Positions 20,326 to 30,336 of a stretch of DNA of 64,000 bases are shown here, in pieces. Position 1 is the first letter of the stretch; every line of letters starts with the position of its first letter. Origin of the DNA: G047528255 sp047528255 (GTDB lineage: Bacteria > Bacteroidota > Bacteroidia > Flavobacteriales > Blattabacteriaceae); NCBI GenBank assembly GCA_047528255.1, contig CP180024.1, forward strand, positions 1,240,001-1,304,000, written 5' to 3'. The position numbers and the translations under genes were made by a program. The notes below the pieces were generated by a model. That model worked only from the letters and a program-made list of their open reading frames with translations, was not told the DNA's origin and ran no database searches.

Positions 20326-20547
20326 TTTTTTTATTTTTTCTCCATACCATACCCAATGGTATCAAGGAGTTTAATCTTTTGAAAAATTATCTCCTTCTGG
20401 TAGAACGTTTCATATATAGTTCAGTAAATCTTATTTTTGCGGTACTTCTGATCATAGAGCTGAATTTTTTACTTTCTACTCCAAGTAGACGAAACAATAT
20501 ATTGATTTACAAATATTTTACCCACTTTCTCTCATCTAACATTCTTG
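20326..20547 (-). mobile_element. IS5-family L-end fragment, inverted
   Basis: About 220 bases of the L part lie in minus orientation, joined directly to the R end of the preceding copy. The outer tip (RC of CATCTAACATTCTTG) is decayed. It lies 71 bases upstream of the promoter of the E1 gene. Confidence 0.88.
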
Positions 20548-20617
20548 ATTCTTCAAGACTATTAACTCTGCAAGAGGAGTCGCAATAATAGATGGGTTTG
20601 GATAAGGGTTTTGTTAT

Positions 20618-20625
20618 TAAATTTG
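20618..20625 (+). promoter_or_regulatory. TAnnTTTG promoter of the E1 gene
   Basis: TAAATTTG is preceded by TTTG at 20597-20600 with a 17-base spacer. It lies 41 bases before the ATG at 20666. Confidence 0.65.
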
Positions 20626-20665
20626 TCTCCTTGGGAATAGCTCCTGTTTAATCAAAATCACTTGG

Positions 20666-23110
20666 ATGAATATAGGATTGAAGGATGTTGATCAATTGTC
20701 TTTTAAAGAATTTCAGCAAGCGGTTTTACATGATTATAGATTAGCTCGCGTCAGTCGTGAGGTCAGTCTTCTCGGGCGTAGGGAAGTGTTAAGCGGAAAT
20801 GCGAAGTTCGGAACTTTCGGAGATGGCAAGGAGCTTCCTCAGTTAGCCATGGCAAGGGTTTTCAAAAAAGGTGATTTTCGCTCAGGTTATTATCGAGATC
20901 AAACTTTTATGCTAGCCATCAGAGCTTTGACCGTACGCAGCTTTTTCGCTCAGTTGTATGCCCATACGGATGTGCAAGCTGAGCCTGCCTCATCCGGAAG
21001 GATGATGCCGGCTCATTTCGGAACACGGTTTTTAGATGAAAACGGTCGTTGGAAAAAGCTGGTTGAAGAAAAAAATTCCAGTTCGGATATTTCGTGTACT
21101 TCTGGCCAATTGCCCAGGTTGCTCGGTTTGGCTCAAGCCTCCAAGATTTACAAGCAGTCGGATGTTTTGGAAGAGACACATAGTGCTTTCTCTCGTCGAG
21201 GGAATGAAGTTGCTTTTGGGACTGTCGGAAACGCCAGTGCGGCCGAGGGGGTGTTTTGGGAGATGATTAATGCTTCCGGGGTTTTGCAAGTCCCGATGGT
21301 CCTTTCCGTATGGGACGACGGTTATGGGATTTCCGTTCCTAATAGCTATCAGTTTACCAAAGAAAATCTTAGCACGCTTTTGTCTGGATTTCAGCGTACG
21401 ACTTCAGAAACTGGTTTGGAAGTCATCACTGTACGGGGATGGGATTATACATCTTTGATTGAAAGTTATACTCGAGCTGAGGAAATAGCCCGTAATGAAC
21501 ATGTTCCTGTGGTGATACATGTCAACGAACTTACTCAATCTCAGGGACACTCCACTTCGGGATCGCATGAACGGTATAAATCTAAGGAACGTCTTGAATG
21601 GGAGCGCGCTCATGATGGATTAAAAAAATTCCGCGAATGGATTTTGGATTTTGAATTGATGGATGATCGTCAAGTTTTTCGATTGGCGGACTCTGATCAA
21701 CTTGAGCAGATTGATCTTGAAGCGAAAAAATATGTTCGTAAAGAACAGAAGGCGGCTTGGGATGCATTTCGAACCCCTATACAAACGATGAAACAGGAAG
21801 CGTTGGCATTATTGCGTGAAGCGTTTGAGGCTTCTCCAGAGTGTGATTCACTCAAGGTTCAAATCGAAAAATTGGAATCTGATTCGAAACTGACCAAGAG
21901 AAGTGTCTTTTCTTCTGTAAGGCAATCTCTTTATTCCCTTTCGGGAAAACAATTTTTTCAGAAAGAAAGGCTCTTATCGTGGTTCAAAGATTGTTGTTCC
22001 AAAGAACGAGATAATTATTCTACACATTTATACAGTAATTCATCTGAAGCTGCGATTCATATCAAAGAGATTTTGCCTTCCTATGAGGATGATGTTGTCG
22101 AGGTTGACGGTCGTATCGTTTTGAGAGATAACTTTGATAAGTTGCTGAATAAGCATCCCGATTTGTTGATCTTCGGTGAAGATGTTGGCAAGATCGGCGA
22201 CGTTAACCAAGGTCTTGAAGGTCTTCAAATCAAGTACGGAGAACTTCGTGTCAGTGATACGGGTATACGTGAGGCTACGATTATCGGGCAAGGTGTAGGA
22301 CTTTCCATGCGCGGTTTGCGTCCGATCGTAGAGATACAATACATCGATTACACACTCTACGCTTTATACACCATGAGTGACGATTTAGCTTGTTTGCGTT
22401 ACCGTACCGGTGGTGGGCAAAAGGCTCCTGTTATCATTCGTACGCGAGGCCATAGGCTTGAGGGCATATGGCATTCAGGTTCACCCATGGGGGGGCTTCT
22501 CCATTTTTTGCGAGGGGTATTGATCCTTGTACCGCGTAATATGGTCAAGGCCGCAGGTTTTTACAATACACTTTTGGAAGCTGATGATCCTGCTTTGGTC
22601 GTCGAATGTCTTAACGGTTATCGCTTGAAAGAAAAACTGCCGTCCAATCTCGCAGGGTTCAGGACACCTGTCGGTCAGGTAGAGGTCACCCGAACGGGGT
22701 GTGATATCACTTTGGTCACTTACGGGTCTACCTGGCGTATCATAACTCAGGCGGCTGAGTTACTTTCCGATTTACAGGTAGAAGCAGAGATAATCGATGT
22801 GCAATCTTTGTCCCCTTTTGACCATCGGCACGATGTCGTCAAAAGTTTAGCTAAGACTCATCGTTTGGCTGTAATCGATGAAGACGTTCCCGGGGGAGCG
22901 TCCGCCTATCTTTTGCAAAAAATTTTGGAAGATCAAAACGGTTATCATCAATTGGATAGTCAACCCATCACGATCACTGCTCAAGCGCATCGTCCCGCTT
23001 ATGGCTCTGATGGAGATTATTTTTCTAAACCTTCAGTAGAAGATGTGGTTGAGAGTGTGTATCGGCTTATGCACGAGGCTCGGCCGGAGCAATACCCTTC
23101 ATTAGATTGA
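20666..23110 (+). CDS. alpha-keto-acid dehydrogenase E1, fused alpha and beta subunits
   Basis: This 814-residue protein joins a thiamine-diphosphate E1 alpha domain (about residues 1-400) to an E1 beta domain (about 460-814). The alpha part has YYRDQTFMLAIRALT, PASSGRMMPAHFG and the TPP region TVGNASAAEG...WDDGYGISVP. The beta part has FGEDVGKIGDVNQGLEG, a conserved EIQYIDYTLYALYTMSDD segment, and a C-terminal transketolase-like domain with VIDEDVPGGASAYL. Fused E1 of this layout in Bacteroidota is normally annotated as 2-oxoisovalerate (branched-chain) dehydrogenase. It would work with separate E2 and E3 subunits, which are not in this window. A pyruvate-type specificity cannot be excluded from sequence alone. 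Confidence 0.88.
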   Translation: MNIGLKDVDQLSFKEFQQAVLHDYRLARVSREVSLLGRREVLSGNAKFGTFGDGKELPQLAMARVFKKGDFRSGYYRDQTFMLAIRALTVRSFFAQLYAHTDVQAEPASSGRMMPAHFGTRFLDENGRWKKLVEEKNSSSDISCTSGQLPRLLGLAQASKIYKQSDVLEETHSAFSRRGNEVAFGTVGNASAAEGVFWEMINASGVLQVPMVLSVWDDGYGISVPNSYQFTKENLSTLLSGFQRTTSETGLEVITVRGWDYTSLIESYTRAEEIARNEHVPVVIHVNELTQSQGHSTSGSHERYKSKERLEWERAHDGLKKFREWILDFELMDDRQVFRLADSDQLEQIDLEAKKYVRKEQKAAWDAFRTPIQTMKQEALALLREAFEASPECDSLKVQIEKLESDSKLTKRSVFSSVRQSLYSLSGKQFFQKERLLSWFKDCCSKERDNYSTHLYSNSSEAAIHIKEILPSYEDDVVEVDGRIVLRDNFDKLLNKHPDLLIFGEDVGKIGDVNQGLEGLQIKYGELRVSDTGIREATIIGQGVGLSMRGLRPIVEIQYIDYTLYALYTMSDDLACLRYRTGGGQKAPVIIRTRGHRLEGIWHSGSPMGGLLHFLRGVLILVPRNMVKAAGFYNTLLEADDPALVVECLNGYRLKEKLPSNLAGFRTPVGQVEVTRTGCDITLVTYGSTWRIITQAAELLSDLQVEAEIIDVQSLSPFDHRHDVVKSLAKTHRLAVIDEDVPGGASAYLLQKILEDQNGYHQLDSQPITITAQAHRPAYGSDGDYFSKPSVEDVVESVYRLMHEARPEQYPSLD

Positions 23111-23203
23111 TTATTATTTTTAGAATGAATAGGCCCATTTTTATCTACGGGGAAGCTTATAAAATCTTCATTCAATGTTTCTTCAGGGATCTAATGCAGG
23201 CGT

Positions 23204-24479
23204 GAGAATATTGCATGATATAAGGGTAAAATATTTGTAAATCAATATATTATTTCGTCTGTTTTAGATTAGAAAATAAAAAAATTGCTTCTATACTCAG
23301 AAGCACAGTACAACTAAGATTTAGTTAACTATATATGGAATATTCTACCAGAACGCTTTATTTTTTTTTAATTTTAAATATCCAGTAATCTACTGGAAAG
23401 GGATGCAGAAAGAAATAAGAAAAATATATCAAAAAGGCCAGGGAATAAAAGGCCAACCTGCTTATAGTGGAATATCGTTATTTAAGATGATCCTTTTGAG
23501 TACTGGTATGATCTCAATCATCTAGAAATGGAAGAATAGCTGAACGACTCTTTGAGCTGCATGTGCTTTTGTGCTTTTCGATTGGAAGATCAGATACCAG
23601 ATCATACGACTTTATGTAGATTTCGCAGTGAAATACTAGATAAAAAGGGATATGAGCGCTTACTGAAAAAGATCAATAAGGAATTAGAAAAGAATCAGGT
23701 TATAGTTAAAACAGGAGTGATAGTAGAGGCTAGTATTACAGTGATTCCCTTTGCCCTAAGGCCCTCCCTACCTACGTAGGGGAGGATCGGAAAGAAGATG
23801 GGAAAAAGAAAATCAATCAAAGAAAAGTAAAGGCAAAAAAAGAGATTCAATTAGGACTATACACTCAAGGAAAATGGCTCAATAAATCAGGTAAACTCTA
23901 TTACGGATACAAGAAGCACATGGGGGGGGTTGGAATGATACTAGCAGTACATAGCCTAGCAGCCAATCAGCATGATAGTAGATGCCTAAAGCCATTAATA
24001 AGCAAACTAGCATATAACTGCCAAAGAAGTATATGTCGACAAAGGTTATCAAGTGCCAGCCAACTTGTCTTACTTTTATAATCGAGGTATCAAAGATCGT
24101 ATACAGAAGAAAGCAAAGTCTACAGGACTGTACCCTAAGTATAGAATCCCTATATTATTCAACAAATTAGTGAGTAACCCTCGATGGGTAGTAGAACATA
24201 CTTTTGGCAGTATGAAGCATTGGTTTGGATCAGGCAAGGCGTTACAAAGGATTAGCTCTTGTGTGCATGCCTAGTATCTTATGGAGGGAGGCTATGGTTC
24301 ATAATTTGTATTGTTTTCCTGAAATCATTATGAGCTGTTCATAAAAATAGATATAATTAATTAATTTATAATCAATAGAATTTTGAATACGATGTAAAAA
24401 ATAAAATTTACATGATTTTCCAACGAATCCATCTAGGATACTGAATAAACGTAATTTTTACCGTTAAAACAATGGTCTC
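23204..24479 (+). mobile_element. IS5-family copy, near full length, degraded
   Basis: The copy is 1.28 kb, from L end GAGAATATTGCATGATA to R end AACAATGGTCTC. Readable transposase islands include RLEDQIPDHTTLCRFRSEI and RWVVEHTFGSMKHWFGSGKA, where the catalytic Glu is retained (the usual Arg after it is His). Several frameshifts separate the islands. Confidence 0.93.
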
Positions 24480-24605
24480 ATAACGAGATTCCACTGTAGG
24501 AAGGTTGGTTTTTATTCCTTGGTCTTTTTGATGCATTTTTCTTATTTTTTTATCCATTCCTTCCCAGTGGAATCAATGTGTTTAATCTTTTGAAAAACTA
24601 ACTCC
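24480..24605 (-). mobile_element. IS5-family internal fragment, inverted
   Basis: A 126-base piece corresponds to about nt 150-280 from the L end, in minus orientation. It is joined on the left to an R end (GGTCTC then ATAACGAG) and on the right to the R end of the next copy at 24606. Confidence 0.85.
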
Positions 24606-25842
24606 GATACCATTGTATTAATGGTGGATTACGTTTATTCAGTATCCTAGATGGTCTTCGTTAGAGAAAATGTAGATTTAGTCTTTCATATTGTATTCGA
24701 AAACTGTTGATTATAAATCAATTAATTGTATTTATTTTTATGGACAGCGCATAATAATTCCAGGGGAACAATACAAATTATGTTACATAGCCTCCATAAG
24801 ATGCTGGGCATGCACACGAGATAATCCTTTGTAACGAACCTTTCCTGATCTAAACCAATGCTTTATACTTCAAAAAGTACGTTCTACTACCCATCGAGTT
24901 TTACTCACTAATTATATATGAATAATATAGCTATCCCTACTTAAAGGACGGTTCCTACTATAGGCTTCTTTCTGTATACGGTCTTTGATGCCTCGACTAC
25001 GAAAGTAAGACACATTAGCTGGTACTTGGTAACCTTTGTATGCCTATACTTCTCTGGTTTTATATCCTAGTTTACTTATTAATGCCTTTAGCCCTTTACT
25101 ACCATGCTCATTGGCAGCTACGCTATGTATAGCTAGTATCATTCCATTTCCCGCCTATGCGCTTCTTGTATCCGTAGTAGAGTTTACCTTATTTCTTGAG
25201 CTATTTTCCTTGAGTTTCTACTCCTGACTGATTTTCTTTTTCCCCTCTTCTTTTCGATCCTCCCCTACGTAGGTAGGAGTTCCCTTGGAAGAAAAGGTCT
25301 TCACTGTAATATTGGCATCTATTATTACTCCTGTTTTAACTATGCCTGATGCTTTTCTAATTTCTTTATTGATCTTTTTCAGTAAGCGCTCATATGCCTT
25401 TTTGGCTACTATTTCATTGCGAAATCTACATAGAGTCTTATAATCTGGGATTTGATTTTCCAATCGAAAAACACAAAAGCGCATGCAGCTCAAGGATTCT
25501 TTTACCAATTCTTCCGTTCCTACATCATTGAGATCATACTAGTGACTCAAAATCATCATCTTAAATAATGATATTCCATTGTAAGCAGGTTGCCTTTTAT
25601 TCCCTGGTCTTTTTGATATATTTTTCTTATTTCTTTCTGCATCCCTTCCCAGTGGATTAAGGTGTTTAACCTTTTGAAAAAATCACTCATTTCCGTAGAA
25701 CGGTCCATATATAGCTTACTAAAGCTTATTTGTTCGGTGCTTTTGAGAATAGAGCTGAATTTTTTATTTTATATTCCAAATATACGAAATAATATATTGA
25801 TTTACATATATTTTATATATACTTCTCCCATGCAACGTTCTC
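24606..25842 (-). mobile_element. IS5-family copy, near full length, degraded
   Basis: The copy is 1.24 kb, from R end GATACCATTGTATTAATGG to L end (RC GAGAACGTTGCATGGG). A 96-codon minus-strand frame (25218-25508) keeps VKESLSCMRFCVFRLENQIP and the IIDANITV first-Asp region; downstream it is broken. Confidence 0.93.
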
Positions 25843-25978
25843 ACTCTTTCTGGTATAACATTCCATGTATAGTCGCTAAAAATTATTTGCACAGTGCTTT
25901 TGGGAATAAAGCTGAATCTTTTTTTACTACTCCAAGTGGTACGAAATAATATATTTGATTTACAAATATTTTATATTC
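25843..25978 (-). mobile_element. IS5-family L-region fragment, inverted
   Basis: About 136 bases correspond to roughly nt 30-165 from the L end. The terminal 30 bases are missing, and the sequence switches to a plus-oriented R fragment near 25979. Confidence 0.82.
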
Positions 25979-26174
25979 TTTTTATGGAGACTATGGTAGA
26001 TAATTTGTCTTATTCCTATGAGATTATTATGAGTTGTTCGTAACAAATAAATTTAATTAATTGATTTATAATTAATAATATTTCTAATATGATGTGAAAG
26101 GCTAAATATCCATCGTCTCTAACGATCCCCATCTAGGAACCTGAATAAACATAACCTACATTAATATAATAGAC
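25979..26174 (+). mobile_element. IS5-family R-end fragment
   Basis: The last 195 bases of a plus copy start within the ATGGAG..CTATGG..ATAATTTG region. The outer tip has decayed to AATATAATAGACTTA. Confidence 0.82.
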
Positions 26175-26278
26175 TTATAATCAATAAAACACAACCTATC
26201 AGGGTTTTATTTCCGATTTTTCGGAAAAGTTATTTTTTCCGTCATTGATTGGGATGATGCTTCTTGTAGGAACGATTC

Positions 26279-26300
26279 AAATACCAATGTTTCGGTATTT
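26279..26300 (-). terminator. hairpin after the TPM-domain gene
   Basis: AAATACC and GGTATTT form a perfect 7-bp stem with an 8-nt loop, just downstream of the stop at 26304 on the minus strand. Its short T/A-rich flanks suggest an intrinsic terminator, though the U-tract is weak. Confidence 0.45.
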
Positions 26301-26303
26301 TAC

Positions 26304-27104
26304 TTACCAGTCTTCGGAAACTCCGCCTCCTCCGAAGCTTCCACCTCCTCCAAATCCACCGAATCCTCCTCTGGAGCTTGATGACCAACCCTTTCCAAAA
26401 TTACCGCTCCATTTTCCCATGCCTGAAAGGGTGAAGGGAGCGTCATCATAGTTCACGGATCTCCTACGGAGGCCTCCGCTTCTGGATTGAAAGAAGTAAA
26501 GTATGAATAGGGTCAACGCCATGTAGAAGAGCCAATTTTTCCGATTATCATCTTTTTTTAAAGGTCTTTTTTTGTTTTTGTAAGTGTCTTTGAGTGTTTC
26601 GAAGATAGCCGTCGTGCCTTGGTCAATGGAGGAATAGTAATCTCCTTGTCTGAGTGCGGGTTTGATCCGATTTTCTATGATGCGTCGCGATAGAGCGTCT
26701 GTCAGGTAGGGTTCTAGCCCGTAGCCTGTTTGTATGGTCACTTTTTTATCATCTATGGCGAGCAGTAGGATCAAACCGTTGTCTTGTTTTTTTTGACCTA
26801 TTTTCCATTTTTGTCCCCAATTTGCTCCGACGAGGTTCGGGTCTTCTCCGTTGAGTTTTTTTACGATAGTGACGAGAATTTCCGTAGAGGTTGAATCGCC
26901 GTATCGTATCAATTTTTCATTCAGACGATCGACTTGCTCTCCGGTTAATACTTGAGCAAAATCGTTCACCGGATAAATCTTTTCGGGCGGTGTAGGTATG
27001 GTAAACTGGGCCTGTAAGAGATTTATCGATAGGAGTAATAAGGGTAGAAGGTTTTTGAATTTTTTAATCTTTCGAGATGTCGTCCGGGAGTTCATTGATA
27101 TCAT
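26304..27104 (-). CDS. TPM-domain (DUF477) secreted or membrane protein with Gly-rich tail
   Basis: This 266-residue protein has an N-terminal signal segment (NLLPLLLLSINLLQAQ, about 18-33). A TPM domain follows (YPVNDFAQVLTGEQVDRLNEKL...ILVTIVKKLNGEDP...QDNGLILLLAIDDKKV). Next come a transmembrane helix near 190-206 (WLFYMALTLFILYFFQ) and a glycine-rich C-terminus with repeated GGFGGGG. TPM proteins of this class accompany LemA and are thought to act in envelope or photosystem protein maintenance, but their biochemical role here is unknown. The start overlaps the upstream TPM gene by 41 bases; the ATG at 27095 is an alternative. Confidence 0.88.
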   Translation of the reverse strand: MISMNSRTTSRKIKKFKNLLPLLLLSINLLQAQFTIPTPPEKIYPVNDFAQVLTGEQVDRLNEKLIRYGDSTSTEILVTIVKKLNGEDPNLVGANWGQKWKIGQKKQDNGLILLLAIDDKKVTIQTGYGLEPYLTDALSRRIIENRIKPALRQGDYYSSIDQGTTAIFETLKDTYKNKKRPLKKDDNRKNWLFYMALTLFILYFFQSRSGGLRRRSVNYDDAPFTLSGMGKWSGNFGKGWSSSSRGGFGGFGGGGSFGGGGVSEDW

Positions 27105-27507
27105 CTTTTTTATAGGGAAAATATTTTTTCAACGCTTGCCCGGCTGTGTCAATTCCTTCGATAAGTCCTTGACAATATTTTTGCTCTTTGAATTTTTGTA
27201 TCACTTTTTCTTTGATCTCATTCCAAAACTCCGGGGGAACGGACTTGTTGATTCCTTTGTCTCCTAAAATGGTGAGGTTTCGTTGATTGACGGAGATATA
27301 AAAGAGTACTCCGTTACGATCTTTGGTTTGATCTATACCCAATTGGGAGAAAGCTTTTTGTGCCATGTCTAGCGTTGAGATGTTCTCTTCGGTTTGAGTC
27401 CTAATGTGTACGCGGATTTCTCCGGAGGTCTCTCTTTCGGCTTGTTTTATAGACTGGACGACTTGTTGTTCTTCCTCACGGCTGAGAAATTTTTTTTTTG
27501 ATTTCAT
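27064..27507 (-). CDS. TPM-domain (DUF477) protein, short form
   Basis: This 147-residue protein has a single TPM domain: SIKQAERETSGEIRVHIRTQ, then TKDRNGVLFYISVNQRNLTILGDKGINK. It has no signal peptide or clear membrane helix and is probably cytosolic or peripherally attached. It lies between lemA (18 bases upstream) and the longer TPM gene (overlapping 3' end), so the three form a translationally coupled operon in the order lemA, TPM, TPM. This order is common in flavobacteria. Molecular function is unknown. Confidence 0.88.
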   Translation of the reverse strand: MKSKKKFLSREEEQQVVQSIKQAERETSGEIRVHIRTQTEENISTLDMAQKAFSQLGIDQTKDRNGVLFYISVNQRNLTILGDKGINKSVPPEFWNEIKEKVIQKFKEQKYCQGLIEGIDTAGQALKKYFPYKKDDINELPDDISKD

Positions 27508-27525
27508 AGGGGTACGTCCGATTTT

Positions 27526-28128
27526 TTAACTTTCGAAGTCCACTATAGGTGCTTTTTCCGCGTTGGCTTGTGCTTTGAAATAGCCTTTTTCTGAGAATTG
27601 AGAAAAAAAATTAGCAATAAATATTTTCGGAAACTGGTTTCGATATTGATTGAAGCTTTGTACGGTTTCGTTGAAGCGGTTGCGTTCGATGTTGATCCGG
27701 TTTTCCGTTCCCTCGAGTTGGCTTTGTAGTTCGGAAAAATTTTGAGTGGCCTTGAGCTCGGGGTATCTCTCTACGGAGAAAAGCAGTCGACTGAGGGTAC
27801 TGTTCAAACCGTCTTGAGCTCTTTGAAATTTACTAATTTGTTCCTGATTCAGATTGTTTGGATTTATGGTTACGGAAGTGGCTTTGGCTCGAGCTTGGAT
27901 GACGTCAGTGAGTGTTCCTCTTTCAAATTTTGCTACTCCTTGTACTGTATTAACCAAATTGGGGATGAGATCTGCACGACGTTGGTAAGAGTTTTCTACT
28001 TGTCCCCATTGGGATTTTACACCTTCGTTGAGCGTGATTAATTGGTTGTAAGAACCTGTTCCCCACATAGATATGCTGATTATCAAAAATAAAATTATAC
28101 CTAGTGTAATGAGAAGACCTTTTTTCAT
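27526..28128 (-). CDS. lemA: LemA family membrane protein
   Basis: This 200-residue protein has an N-terminal transmembrane helix (LLITLGIILFLIISISMWG). The LemA core follows: NQLITLNEGVKSQWGQVENSYQRRADLIPNLVNTVQG, then long helices and NRFNETVQSFNQYRNQFP. It is anchored in the membrane with a helical bundle outside; its biochemical activity is not established. It heads the lemA-TPM-TPM operon. An IS R end lies only 43 bases upstream. A weak -7-like TAACTTTA (28155-28148) remains, but any -33 element would fall inside the IS tip. Confidence 0.93.
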   Translation of the reverse strand: MKKGLLITLGIILFLIISISMWGTGSYNQLITLNEGVKSQWGQVENSYQRRADLIPNLVNTVQGVAKFERGTLTDVIQARAKATSVTINPNNLNQEQISKFQRAQDGLNSTLSRLLFSVERYPELKATQNFSELQSQLEGTENRINIERNRFNETVQSFNQYRNQFPKIFIANFFSQFSEKGYFKAQANAEKAPIVDFES

Positions 28129-28170
28129 ATGTGTAAAGAATTTGGGGTAAAGTTAAATGTTTTTCGATAT

Positions 28171-28487
28171 GAGACCATTGTATTAATGGAGAATTACGTT
28201 TATTCCACCATCCTAGATGGATTCGTTGGAGAAGATGGAGATTTAGTATTTCATATCGTATTAAAAAAAATTGATTGTAAATTAATTAATCACATCTATT
28301 CTTATGAAGAGTGCATAATCATTCCAGGGAAACGATACAAAGTATGCTCCATACCCTCCATAAGATGTTGGGCATGCACACGAGCTAATCCTTTGTAACT
28401 AACCTTTCCTCATTCACACCAACGCTTTATACTACCAAAATTACACTTTACTACCATCGGGTTTTTACTCACTAATTTATAAATAAT
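28171..28487 (-). mobile_element. IS5-family R-end fragment
   Basis: The first 317 bases from the R end (GAGACCATTGTATTAATGG) are kept. The piece is cut by the R end of another copy in the same orientation at 28488. Confidence 0.88.
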
Positions 28488-29117
28488 GAGACCATTGTGT
28501 TAATAGTGGATTAAGTTTATTCAGCCCTCCTAGAGGGGCTTCGTTAGAGAAAATGTAGATTTAGTCTTTCACATTGTATTCGAAAACTTTTGATTATAAA
28601 TTAATTAATTATATCCATTTTTATGGACAGTGCATAATAATTCCAAGGGAACGATACAAATTATGTGCCATGTCCTTCATAAGAAGCTGGTCATGTACAC
28701 GAGCTAATCCTTTGTAACGATCTTTCCCTGACCCAAACCAACGCTTTTTTTGCCAAAAGTACGTTCTACTACCCATCGGATTTTACTCACTAATTTATTG
28801 AATAATATGTCTACCCTACTTAAGGACGGTTTCTATAGGATTTCTTCTGTATACAGTCTTTGATGCCTCGACTATGAAAGTAAGAGACGTTGGCTGACAC
28901 TTGATAACCTTTGTCTGTATATACTTCTTTTGTTTTATATCTTAGTTTGCTTATTAATAGCTTTAGCCCTCTACTATCATGCTCATTGGCTGCTACGCTA
29001 TGTACTGCTAGTATCATTCCATTTTTATTTCCCCCTATGTGCTTCTTGTATCCGTAGTAGAGTTTACCGATTTCTTGATCCATTTTCCTTGAGTGTCTAC
29101 TCCTGATTGAGTCTATT
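28488..29117 (-). mobile_element. IS5-family R half
   Basis: This 630-base piece contains the C-terminal transposase part, with an 87-codon frame (28820-29083) carrying YYGYKKHIGGNKNGMILAVH and YTDKGYQ (second catalytic Asp). It then switches to a plus-oriented R fragment. Confidence 0.9.
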
Positions 29118-29378
29118 TTTAAAGCGTTGGTTTTGATAAGGAAAGGCCGTTACAAAGAATTAGTTCGTGTGTATGTCCAGCATCTTATGGAAGATATGGG
29201 GTATAATTTGTATCGCTCTCCTGATATTATTATAAGCTGTTTGTAAAAATAGATATGATTAATTAATTTATAATTAATATTATTTCGAATATAATGTGAA
29301 AAACTAAACCCATATCGTCTTTAACGAAGTCATCTAGGATGCTGAATAAACATAATCCACTATTAACATAATGGTCTA
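29118..29378 (+). mobile_element. IS5-family R-end fragment
   Basis: A plus-oriented tail of about 260 bases starts in the AAAGCGTTGGTTTTG..AAGGAAAGG region and ends TAACATAATGGTCT. Confidence 0.87.
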
Positions 29379-29478
29379 AAAATGAGAGGTCGCTAATGAA
29401 AGATAGGAATATCAATATGTTTCTTCATTTTTTTTCCCTCCTGTAGGTCTCTACATATATGATTTAAAACATTGTAAA

Positions 29479-30336
29479 CTAACGTTTTATTGGTTTGTCT
29501 TTCCTCTTTTTTCTGTCTGCATTAAACAAGAGTTCTTTTTTTCCATTACTTAGTCTTTTATACGCTGAATGAGATATTTTTTTCAAAATTTTTGAGGCGA
29601 TAAATTTTCTCTTTTTATTTCTTTTTTTTATTTTCCAGTAGGAGGGATTCAATACATCTCGTCCCACTTCAAAAAGCTTCATATATAAAAAACCTGTAGA
29701 GGAACCGCCCAAATGAGATAACCATTCCCCCGTATTGGCTCCGTCTAAAAGCGATAGCATGTCTATGATAACGATGAATATGGCTATGTTTTTCAATGAA
29801 ATATATCCTATGAACGGGAAAAAAAAAGCCTTTTCCGGTTGGTAAGTAGCCATGGCAAAAAATACAGCCATCGTTGCAGCAGAAGAGCCGTACAAATATC
29901 CTGAAGCTAGTCCCCACACATTGATTCCAATCAGGTAGGCCGAAGCGGCTCCCAAAGAGCCTAGAAAATAAAACTTTAAAAAAACCTGCTGTGAAAAAAA
30001 ATTAAGGAATGAACGTCCTGTCATGATCAAAAAAAAACTGTTAAACAATAAATGTGAGATGTCGGCATGAAAAAATGAATACGTCAATAAAGCCCACGGT
30101 TGTCGCAACAATTCGGAAAAGGAAGCAGGCAAAGCAAAGTAATGTTGTGATTTTATAGACAGTCGTTGCAATAATTCAGAGAATACGGATAAAGTGAACT
30201 TCCCTTTTAGAAAGAGGAAAATCAAGTTCTGTAACAATAGAGATAAAACATAGATGAGCACATGGATTGTGGCTATCTTTTCGGCTATATTCAAGCCCTT
30301 GAACTTGGATTTTAATGATCTCCACTTCATCTCCAA
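29479..30336 (-). CDS. rhomboid family intramembrane serine protease (second of pair)
   Basis: This 285-residue polytopic protein carries the rhomboid catalytic dyad. The Ser is in YLYGSSAATMAVFFAMATY (about residue 150; GSS in place of the usual GxSG) and the His in WLSHLGGSSTGFLYMKL (about residue 207). It has an extra N-terminal helix and a basic C-terminal tail. Rhomboids cleave transmembrane substrates within the bilayer; the substrate here is unknown. Its start codon directly abuts the stop of the upstream rhomboid gene, and both follow mutL, so a mutL-rhomboid-rhomboid operon is likely. The altered GxSG motif leaves activity uncertain. Confidence 0.85.
   Translation of the reverse strand: MEMKWRSLKSKFKGLNIAEKIATIHVLIYVLSLLLQNLIFLFLKGKFTLSVFSELLQRLSIKSQHYFALPASFSELLRQPWALLTYSFFHADISHLLFNSFFLIMTGRSFLNFFSQQVFLKFYFLGSLGAASAYLIGINVWGLASGYLYGSSAATMAVFFAMATYQPEKAFFFPFIGYISLKNIAIFIVIIDMLSLLDGANTGEWLSHLGGSSTGFLYMKLFEVGRDVLNPSYWKIKKRNKKRKFIASKILKKISHSAYKRLSNGKKELLFNADRKKRKDKPIKR

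Noticed and set aside
20666..23110. Frameshift fusion of two separate E1 genes
   Set aside because: The reading frame is continuous, and fused alpha-beta E1 proteins of this length are normal in Bacteroidota.
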